Shown in pieces: positions 1-5,447 of a stretch of 7,350 bases of DNA. Position 1 is the first letter of the stretch. Each line of letters starts with the position of its first letter. Made by a program: the position numbers and the translations under genes. The notes beneath the pieces are model-generated. The model did not search any database and had not been told where the DNA came from. It saw nothing but the letters and a program-made list of their open reading frames with translations. This stretch comes from SURF-32 sp964648365 (GTDB lineage Bacteria; Planctomycetota; Phycisphaerae; UBA1845), in assembly GCA_964648365.1 (NCBI GenBank), contig CAZYLK010000242.1:1-7350 (forward strand), in the 5' to 3' direction.

Positions 1-1447
1 CGGCCTCGTTGTCGCCCGCATCGATGCACGGCGAGCCGGCGGTGAGGCGATAGTCCCCACCGTCGAAATCGACGAACTGAGGGTCGAGGCCGTGGTTGCC
101 TTCGCCGCCGTGCTGGCCGGTCCAGCCCTCGACGCAGCTGTAGTCAATTGCAACTTCGTAGAAGCCCAATTGCTGCTGCTCTGCCGTACCGAACCTGGAC
201 GCGTTCGCCCAGAAAACGGAGTTGATTACCCGAGGGTTGTTTCCACCGCCGAATCGGTAAAACCCGCCGCCCAAGTTGTCGGTGTGGTTGCGAACGAACG
301 TGCAGTTTACAATAATGGGATCACCCGCTCTTACAAATACTGCGCCACCAAAGTTGCGTGCCCTGTTCTGTGTGAAATAACAGTTAGCGATAATGTGATT
401 CCCTGACAACCAGACTCCGCCGCCGGATGTTTTGCTATGATTCCGACGAAACGTGGAGCGGGAAATGGTCACGAATCCGCTACCAGCACTGATGCCGCTA
501 TTGTTCTTCTCGAAAACGCATCCGGCAATCTCCGCTCTTGCGTCACCGTCCGTGTACACCGCCTCGGCATTGTTTTTCCGAAATATGCACCCGTAAATTT
601 GTATGTCCGTGGACGCTCTGTTTGCGATAGCACTTCCACCACAGCAAATCGTGTTGTTCAAAAAGGCGCAGTTCTCTACCACAACGCTGCTTGAGCGATT
701 GTACATTGCACCGCCATACCGAAACGCCAGTGCCGTACCAGCGTTTCCTTCCAGCAGGCAGTTAGCAAGACTGACTTGTGATGCGCTCGTATACAGCCCG
801 CCCGCCTCGGCCGATTCGTTCCCGAGCACGTCGCAACCAGCCAACCGGAGTGTTGAATCAAAAACAGCCGCGCCACCTCCCAAGGACTTGGCGAAGTTAT
901 TCTTAAGGCGGCAGTTCATGAGTACTACGTTAGCCCGTTCGGCGTACAAGCCGCCTCCCATATCATCAGGCGGACCCACCCCAGATGCCTGTCCACCTGT
1001 AACCGTCAGCCCGTCCACGATTGCGATCGTCCCGATGTCAATCGCCGATATCACATGATAGCAATTGTCCTCCGGAAGCGACTGCTCGCCAATATCCCCC
1101 GTGAGGATTGTCTCGTTCGCCAGCCAGTCTCGCTGTTCTCGCTGAGTCTCATTGCCTACGAACCCACCATATAGTGTCACTCTGTTGACGAGCCGGAAAG
1201 CCGCCGTTCGATCCGTGCCATCCGTCGGGCGGTATTCCCCGCGAGCAATCCACACTTCGTCGTCTCGGCGCGCCGCGCGAAGTGCCTCAGCAAGGTCCAC
1301 AAACGCAGATTCCCAACTTGTGCCATCTCCCCCTGGCGGAGCACTGGCCGAGACAAACCAAATTGCACCGGACGCGGGCAGCGCGAGCGCGAGCCAGATA
1401 CCGAGACACACACAGAATTGCAGCGTTTTCAAACCCTTCCGCCGCAT
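1..1447 (-). CDS. Secreted right-handed parallel beta-helix (polymorphic outer membrane protein-like) protein, C-terminus cut by window edge
   Basis: An uninterrupted minus-strand frame runs from ATG at 1447 off the left edge, giving 482 visible residues. GGGGGA lies just upstream as a likely ribosome site. Residues 1-28 are a signal peptide (basic MRRK, then a hydrophobic core, ending ALPASGA). Residues 29-120 carry the N-terminal cap typical of planctomycete surface proteins (GDGTSW, IARGEYRPTDGTDR, LYGGF, ILTGDIG). About ten beta-helix rungs follow from residue 145 to 415, each near 25 residues, with the pattern N-C-x-F/L-x-x-N and then GG (N178, N229, N259, N355, N381 and relatives). The last visible residues, SPCIDAGDN at 472-480, normally close such a helix. 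The missing C-terminus probably holds an anchor or sorting domain. Known members are surface-exposed or secreted, with a structural or adhesive role; no catalytic residue is recognisable. Codon use is less GC-rich than in the other genes here. The family is fairly certain, the function is not. Confidence 0.88.
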   Translation of the reverse strand, partial: MRRKGLKTLQFCVCLGIWLALALPASGAIWFVSASAPPGGDGTSWESAFVDLAEALRAARRDDEVWIARGEYRPTDGTDRTAAFRLVNRVTLYGGFVGNETQREQRDWLANETILTGDIGEQSLPEDNCYHVISAIDIGTIAIVDGLTVTGGQASGVGPPDDMGGGLYAERANVVLMNCRLKNNFAKSLGGGAAVFDSTLRLAGCDVLGNESAEAGGLYTSASQVSLANCLLEGNAGTALAFRYGGAMYNRSSSVVVENCAFLNNTICCGGSAIANRASTDIQIYGCIFRKNNAEAVYTDGDARAEIAGCVFEKNNSGISAGSGFVTISRSTFRRNHSKTSGGGVWLSGNHIIANCYFTQNRARNFGGAVFVRAGDPIIVNCTFVRNHTDNLGGGFYRFGGGNNPRVINSVFWANASRFGTAEQQQLGFYEVAIDYSCVEGWTGQHGGEGNHGLDPQFVDFDGGDYRLTAGSPCIDAGDNEA

Positions 1448-1524
1448 ACGCGATTCCCCCGGAAGTTCGCCCGTCGACCGCCGGGCGGGCTTCAGCCCTG
1501 TCCCCATCGCGGCTTGGCTATCGG

Positions 1525-1554
1525 ACCTTACCGGCGCGGGGTGGGGCGGGTCAA
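1525..1554 (-). promoter_or_regulatory. Possible sigma70-like promoter of the beta-helix gene
   Basis: Read on the minus strand, TTGACC (1549-1554; five of six matches to TTGACA) is followed after 18 bases by TAAGGT (1525-1530; only three of six matches to TATAAT). Transcription would begin near 1518, giving a leader of about 70 bases that contains a short GGGC-TGAA-GCCC hairpin. The -35 element is good and the -10 is poor. The site sits in the right place between the PilZ gene and the beta-helix gene, supporting separate transcription of the latter. Confidence 0.35.
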
Positions 1555-1670
1555 GGAAAGAATCAGCTTCTTCGCGGAATTGAGGTGTCTTTATCGCAAT
1601 TCTGACGCCTCAGTACCCGTCCATCACATTGCGGCCAGTGGCCGGGCTGCGGAGCGTGTCGGTGCCGTGT

Positions 1671-2042
1671 TCAGCCTTCCTGCCGAAACTCCACACCGAT
1701 GATGAAGCCGCCGACGGTTTCGGTGCATTGGCGGACGCGGCCTTCGACGTGTTCTTCGCCGTCGTCGACGAACAGGCGGATCATGGTGCCCGGCTCGATG
1801 GCCTGGTTGCACCAGACGCCGATGCCGCCTTCGCTGATGTCGCGCGAGGTGACGAACATGCTGGACTGCCGCTCGCCGCTGGGCAGCGCCTCGATCATGA
1901 CCGGCACCTGCCACTTGACGCGCGGCCAGCGGCGCTTGCCGGAGTAGACGTCCGCGACGCCGTCGAGTTCCGCGTCGGCCACCCAGCCGCGAATGATCTC
2001 GGCCGCTTCCGCTTGATCCGTGGGCAAGGGTGTGCTGCTCAC
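1671..2042 (-). CDS. Single-domain PilZ protein (c-di-GMP binding)
   Basis: The 123-residue protein is a PilZ domain with a short N-terminal helix-like extension (residues 1-35, AEAAEIIRGW). Both signature motifs are intact: R37-R-W-P-R41 matches RxxxR, and D68-I-S70-E-G-G73 matches D/NxSxxG. These residues grip c-di-GMP in characterised PilZ proteins. The end, GGFIIGVEF, fits the last strand of the barrel. There is no signal peptide or membrane segment, so it should be cytoplasmic. The start is GTG at 2042, chosen because GAGGAG lies seven bases upstream and no better in-frame start is seen. It would act as a c-di-GMP-responsive adaptor; its partner cannot be told from sequence. The next gene downstream on the same strand is the beta-helix surface protein, 223 bases away. 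A 5-bp CGGCC/GGCCG hairpin at 1632-1644 follows the stop but lacks a T tract, so it is not called a terminator. Confidence 0.92.
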   Translation of the reverse strand: MSSTPLPTDQAEAAEIIRGWVADAELDGVADVYSGKRRWPRVKWQVPVMIEALPSGERQSSMFVTSRDISEGGIGVWCNQAIEPGTMIRLFVDDGEEHVEGRVRQCTETVGGFIIGVEFRQEG

Positions 2043-2403
2043 GAGTTCACTCCTCGGGAAAGAGGTTCGTCCAGAGCCGCGCCGAGGCGGCCGCCGCGTC
2101 CACAGCAGTCTGTCGGAAGAGTATGGAATACATCGTGACCCCGCGCCAGGTATCGGAACCGGGACCGGAGGGGGGCACCGCCGCGGCTCCGCGCGACGTT
2201 ATCGGTGCATCGCAGCCCGCGCCCGCTCATTTGTGGCCGATCAGGGTCGCGACGCCCATCGCCCGTCGCTCATACCCCGCGTTTATCGGCGGGGTGCGTC
2301 CGACTCGTCGTCCGCGTTCGATAATGCGCCGGGCGGCACGATTCCAAGTGCGGGCCGGTATCGCTGCCCGCCGGTCGTCCGTCCGAACGGCCGCTGACTC
2401 GCG
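2043..2403. other. Gap without a convincing gene, between the PilZ gene and the phosphatase terminator
   Basis: About 360 bases of GC-rich sequence. The open frames here are arginine- and glycine-rich, lack ribosome sites and show no domain-like pattern. The minus-strand end should hold the PilZ promoter, but no clear -35/-10 pair is visible. A perfect 7-bp inverted repeat (ACCCCGC at 2274-2280, GCGGGGT at 2289-2295, 8-base loop) could form a small hairpin; it has no T tract on either side. Confidence 0.6.
2050..2055 (-). promoter_or_regulatory. Ribosome binding site fixing the GTG start of the PilZ gene
   Basis: GAGGAG on the minus strand, seven bases before the GTG at 2042. It is a near-ideal Shine-Dalgarno sequence and decides the non-ATG start. 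Confidence 0.75.
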
Positions 2404-2444
2404 CAAGAAAAACCGGTTCACGCGGCGTGAAGCGCGTGAACCGG
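2404..2444 (-). terminator. Intrinsic terminator of the His-rich protein-phoA operon
   Basis: On the minus strand, a perfect 12-bp stem is formed by 2413-2424 and 2433-2444 (arms built on CCGGTTCACGC and GCGTGAACCGG) with an 8-base loop. It is followed at once by TTTTTCTTG (2404-2412). It lies about 60 bases after the phosphatase stop at 2505. This is a standard Rho-independent terminator pointing away from the phosphatase, and it separates that operon from the PilZ gene. Confidence 0.85.
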
Positions 2445-2504
2445 CCTGGGAGGCGGTCTGGCAACGGGCACGAGGCAAGCGGCGCCGCTGCCGAACCCGC
2501 TTAC

Positions 2505-4436
2505 CTACTCGACGTCGATGCCGAGGATCTTGAAGAACACGTCGGTGTTGTCCATGACGCCGACGAAGTTGGCGGCCTTCTTGCCGTAGGCCGTGATCGG
2601 AATGTCCGACGCCGTGTGAACGGCCGAACTGCCAGGAACCTGACCGGTCACGCGGAAGTCGCCGGGAACGTCCTGGAACAGCGGACCGCTCGGGTACGTG
2701 TTCAGCGGCGGCTCATTGTTGAACGGCTGCTGCGAGTCGCGGTTCGGCTGGACGTTCTTGCGCCAGTCTTCATAGCGGTCCGCGTTGCCGGCGTAGCCGA
2801 TGAGCATCCGGTAGTCCACATCGACCGTTTCCGGATAGCCGTCTTCGGCGATCACGTACTGCGGGAAGCCGGCCGCGTCGTAGGTGCCGACGACCGGGTT
2901 CCGCAGTGCGCCCACCCCGCCGCCGGACTGGCCGCGGGTCTCCAGGTCCGCGTCGGTGACGCGCGAGCCGCCGATGATGTTGATGCCGGCGCACTCGTGG
3001 TCGGCCGTCACGATGACGAGGGTGTTCTTGTTCTCGTCCGCAAAGCGGCGGGCCACCGCCACGGCGCGGTCGAACTCGAGCGTATCCAGCAGCCAGCGCT
3101 CGGTGTCCATGTTGTGCGCCTGCTTGTCGATCGACGCAGCCTCGACCATCAGCACGAAGCCCTTCTTGTTGTTCGACAGCACCTCGATCGCCTTTTCGGT
3201 CATCTCGTCCAGCATGGGCTGATCGGGGAAGCCGTAGTCGTTGACCACGGCCGGGTTGCCGCGACGACCGTCGATCTTGTCCACCGCGACGTTCATGTTT
3301 GACAGCGCGAACAGGCCCAGGAGCTTGTCGGTTTCTCCGTTGATGCTGCCCAGTTCGGTGGCATTGGCCACGTACGACCAGCCGGCGCTCTCGAAGTCGC
3401 CGATCAGATCGCGTTCCGCGTCGAGCTGACCCTTGGCGACGCCCCAGCCGTCCGCCAGTTCATCGGGCAGGACGTAGTCGGTGCTGTCGCGCCGGGCCGA
3501 GCCGCGCTCGCTGGCGGGCAGGAACCACTTGCGACCGCCACCCAGCAGCACGCTCAGGCCGGTGTCCTCGGCGTCGTCGAAGTACTGATCGCAGATGCCG
3601 GTGCCGGCGCCGCGGTTGGAAGTGTGCGAGCCCCAGGCGCCCGGGGTGGCGTCAAACACGTCCGACGTGGTGACGATGCCCAGCGATCGCTTCTTCTCGC
3701 GGGCCAGGTACTCGCCGATCAGCTCGACGCGAGGATTATCGAAGTTGTCGACCGTGTCGTCCGGGAAGACGCCGTGCTGGTTGTTGTTGCCCTTGTTGCC
3801 GCTCGAGTAGCAGGACGAGCCGGGCGACGAATCGGTAACGATGGTGTTGAGCGAATGCGTCAGCACCAGGCCGGTGTACGGCATGTCCATCGCCAGATGG
3901 CCGTTGGTCTTACCCTGCGACACGCCGTGGGCCATGATGCGGGCGGCGGTGCGATGGGCGATGCCGAGGCCGTCGCCGATGAGCACAATGACGTTCTTCG
4001 GCGCCTTCGCCTTCTTGCCCAGGATCTGGAAGTTGCCAGTGGCGGAGACGCGCTGGTCGTCATCCTGACGCGCATTGACCTGCAACTCGTACGTCCCCTC
4101 GCTCTCGAGCGAGTACGCCCGCAGCGTGGCCACCATCGTTCCCGGCGGAACGTTCTGAACCGTGGCCGGCGTCAGCGACACCGTGCCGGGCACGACCTCG
4201 CCGTCGACGAGAAACTCGACTTCGACGATCTGCTGATTCTCATCCGGGGCGATCGTCGCCTGCAAGTCGAACCGCTGTCCTGGGATGAACCGGGCCACGA
4301 TCGGCAGGTTCGGGTTGCCGTGGGTGAACAGGTTGCTGGGGGGCGTCAACCGCAGGACGGTCGGCCCGGCCAGCGCCGGCAGCGCGATCGTCGCGATCAC
4401 GCCGGCGGCCATTGCCATTCCAGTCTGCTTCCTCAT
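2505..4436 (-). CDS. phoA: Exported PhoA-type alkaline phosphatase with N-terminal Ig-like domain
   Basis: The 643-residue enzyme hydrolyses phosphomonoesters outside the cytoplasm, using two zinc ions and one magnesium. A signal peptide spans residues 1-23 (ends PALA). Residues 25-140 form a beta-rich, Ig-like extension absent from E. coli PhoA. The catalytic domain follows: D155 in IGDG, nucleophile S203 in TDSS, D262-A-T264, R275, E432 and D437/H441 in VEAASIDKQAH, D479-H480 in TADH, and H607 in VHT. These correspond to E. coli D51, S102, D153/T155, R166, E322, D327/H331, D369/H370 and H412, so the site is complete. The protein is longer than E. coli PhoA (471 residues) because of the Ig-like region and an extra stretch of about 85 residues between H480 and H607. 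AAGGAG (4443-4448) lies six bases before the ATG, inside the previous gene, whose TGA overlaps this ATG as ATGA. The two genes are therefore co-transcribed and probably translationally coupled. No Pho box was recognised upstream. Confidence 0.96.
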   Translation of the reverse strand: MRKQTGMAMAAGVIATIALPALAGPTVLRLTPPSNLFTHGNPNLPIVARFIPGQRFDLQATIAPDENQQIVEVEFLVDGEVVPGTVSLTPATVQNVPPGTMVATLRAYSLESEGTYELQVNARQDDDQRVSATGNFQILGKKAKAPKNVIVLIGDGLGIAHRTAARIMAHGVSQGKTNGHLAMDMPYTGLVLTHSLNTIVTDSSPGSSCYSSGNKGNNNQHGVFPDDTVDNFDNPRVELIGEYLAREKKRSLGIVTTSDVFDATPGAWGSHTSNRGAGTGICDQYFDDAEDTGLSVLLGGGRKWFLPASERGSARRDSTDYVLPDELADGWGVAKGQLDAERDLIGDFESAGWSYVANATELGSINGETDKLLGLFALSNMNVAVDKIDGRRGNPAVVNDYGFPDQPMLDEMTEKAIEVLSNNKKGFVLMVEAASIDKQAHNMDTERWLLDTLEFDRAVAVARRFADENKNTLVIVTADHECAGINIIGGSRVTDADLETRGQSGGGVGALRNPVVGTYDAAGFPQYVIAEDGYPETVDVDYRMLIGYAGNADRYEDWRKNVQPNRDSQQPFNNEPPLNTYPSGPLFQDVPGDFRVTGQVPGSSAVHTASDIPITAYGKKAANFVGVMDNTDVFFKILGIDVE

Positions 4437-5158
4437 TTGCTGCTCCTTTCGTCTGTGTCAGACGCATTCGCGCGTTGCGGGCCGCTCAGGTCATGGCTGT
4501 GGCCATGAGCGTGGGCGCCGGCGCCACCATCCGGGTGCGCCACGGGGGTAACGCCCGTCGCGTGCGCGTGACCATCGTGTTGTTCAGAATGCTCCGTCGT
4601 CGCGATCCACGCCGCGGCGCAGTCCTCGTCGAGTTTGAGTTGGGCCGCCGAGACGCGCCCGTCCGGCTCGGGCCGACTGTCAAGCTGGAGTGTGCCGGTC
4701 AGTCGCAACGGCCCGCGCCGGTGGACGACGTACCGTTTCGCCAGCGCAGCGGGCAGATCGACCCACAGCGCGGAGGGGGGCAGATCGTCGCACAGGCCCA
4801 TCTCGTGTTCGTGCAGATCGATGGGCAGGCTCGCCACGATGAACTGACCCGGAACCGGATCGCACCGACGAGCCATGAAGCCGGTGACCGTGACCCGCTT
4901 GCCGTTCAGCGACTTGGCCCTTTCGGTGAACTCAAGCCCGCGGCGACCCACCGGCATCACGAAGAACTCGCTAAACGCCAGTGCGGGCGGTTGCGCTGCG
5001 TCCAGGCCAACTTTCGAAGGCGACGTGCAGCGACCGGGAACCGCGGTCGCAAGACAGGGCCGCAGGACGGCGCGGGCGGCGCCGGTGGGCACGGCCGCCA
5101 GGCCGGGGGCGACCCACAGCAGGCCGGCCGCGGCGGTGAGGGAAAGCCTCGTGATCAT
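4433..5158 (-). CDS. Secreted protein with histidine-rich C-terminal tail, coupled to phoA; family not firmly recognised
   Basis: This 241-residue protein begins at ATG 5158. That start was chosen over an upstream in-frame ATG at 5263 because GGAG lies seven bases before it and residues 1-22 form a clean signal peptide (MITRLSLTAAAGLLWVAPGLAA). The body (about 55-185) is a small, probably beta-rich domain containing LNGKRVTVTGFM at 84-95, LHEHEMGLCDDLPPSALWVDLP at 115-136 (conserved-looking H116/H118 and C123), and C99 and C180. The 'GKRV.V.GFM' stretch recalls small exported OB-fold-like proteins such as DUF3299, but this is a weak resemblance. Residues 190-222 hold nine histidines (H190, H194, H197, H199, H208, H216, H218, H220, H222) among Gly, Ala and Asp, a typical flexible metal-binding tail. 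Its TGA overlaps the phoA start. A role in supplying or buffering zinc for the exported phosphatase is inferred from the tail and the coupling, not shown. Confidence 0.85.
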   Translation of the reverse strand: MITRLSLTAAAGLLWVAPGLAAVPTGAARAVLRPCLATAVPGRCTSPSKVGLDAAQPPALAFSEFFVMPVGRRGLEFTERAKSLNGKRVTVTGFMARRCDPVPGQFIVASLPIDLHEHEMGLCDDLPPSALWVDLPAALAKRYVVHRRGPLRLTGTLQLDSRPEPDGRVSAAQLKLDEDCAAAWIATTEHSEQHDGHAHATGVTPVAHPDGGAGAHAHGHSHDLSGPQRANASDTDERSSK

Positions 5159-5274
5159 GTCGTATCTCCAAATCCAAGGCGCGGCCGGGCATCGCCGGCG
5201 ACGCCGCTTCGGGATGGCTTCACGCGTCCTCGCAGCCGCATCGCGACCGCAAGGGCCATCCACAAGGGAGAACT

Positions 5275-5313
5275 ATGGTTCCCAAGTGTCAGGCCCCGAT
5301 AACGAGTGTGTGA
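5275..5313 (+). other. Short leader-like ORF of 12 codons
   Basis: AAGGGAG at 5264-5270 precedes ATG at 5275 by four bases, followed by 12 codons (MVPKCQAPITSV) and TGA at 5311-5313. The ribosome site and start overlap an imperfect hairpin (GAAC/GTTC with flanking GG/CC around a TATG loop). It lies upstream of the lipoprotein gene on the same strand. It may be a chance ORF; the Shine-Dalgarno match is the only positive evidence. Confidence 0.2.
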
Positions 5314-5435
5314 GAATTCAGCTTGGGTCTGGTTAGGATTGCGGCATGTTCAGGTTAAGAACCGGTTCAGGCGCGGGATCGAATGCAGCGCAAGCCGTTG
5401 CTCTGTCGGGGCGTTACGCGCCGCCGCGAACGCGG

Positions 5436-5441
5436 TACGAT
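5436..5441 (+). promoter_or_regulatory. Possible -10 element for a leaderless lipoprotein mRNA
   Basis: TACGAT matches TATAAT at four of six positions and ends seven bases before the G of the GTG at 5448, about the usual distance to a transcription start. No Shine-Dalgarno sequence is visible before that GTG. The two facts together would fit a leaderless transcript. No good -35 is seen, so this is tentative. Confidence 0.25.
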
Positions 5442-5447
5442 GTCGGC

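Larger units (their letters stand above)
5159..5447. promoter_or_regulatory. Divergent intergenic region between the phosphatase operon and the phosphatase-like lipoprotein
   Basis: These 289 bases must hold the promoter of the minus-strand operon and probably that of the plus-strand lipoprotein gene. Visible elements are a perfect palindrome GAACCGGTTC (5359-5368), a direct repeat GTTCAGG (5348-5354 and 5365-5371), and a short ORF behind AAGGGAG (5275-5313). An in-frame ATG at 5346 would extend the lipoprotein by 34 residues. That extension uses TTA, AGA and AGG codons and has a less GC-rich third position, so it is more likely non-coding. No clear -35/-10 pair was found for the minus-strand operon, and no Pho-box-like repeat of CTGTCAT was seen. 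Confidence 0.5.

Noticed and set aside
676..1413. Small minus-strand frames (676-876, 1177-1413) inside the beta-helix gene
   Set aside because: They are out of frame with the continuous 482-codon reading frame that has a signal peptide and beta-helix repeats.
1448..1670. Tested for a terminator or RNA gene between the PilZ and beta-helix genes
   Set aside because: Only 4-5 bp hairpins (for example 1632-1644) without T tracts; nothing resembling a tRNA or riboswitch.
2039..2230. Minus-strand 63-codon frame whose TGA overlaps the PilZ GTG as GTGA
   Set aside because: The overlap looks like coupling, but there is no ribosome site at its ATG, the product is Arg/Gly-rich without pattern, and the PilZ gene has its own strong GAGGAG site.
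2427..3302. Long plus-strand open frame of 291 codons antisense to phoA
   Set aside because: It is a mirror of the GC-rich third codon positions of phoA, is Val/Arg/His/Asp-rich without domain motifs, begins inside the phoA terminator hairpin and has no ribosome site.
3624..4508. Plus-strand open frame of 294 codons antisense to phoA
   Set aside because: Same shadow pattern with Arg/Val/Gly-rich low-information sequence; the opposite strand has a complete PhoA active site.
5159..5263. N-terminal extension of the His-rich protein to an ATG at 5263
   Set aside because: The extra 35 residues are Arg-rich and would bury the clear signal peptide; the ATG at 5158 has a GGAG site at good spacing.
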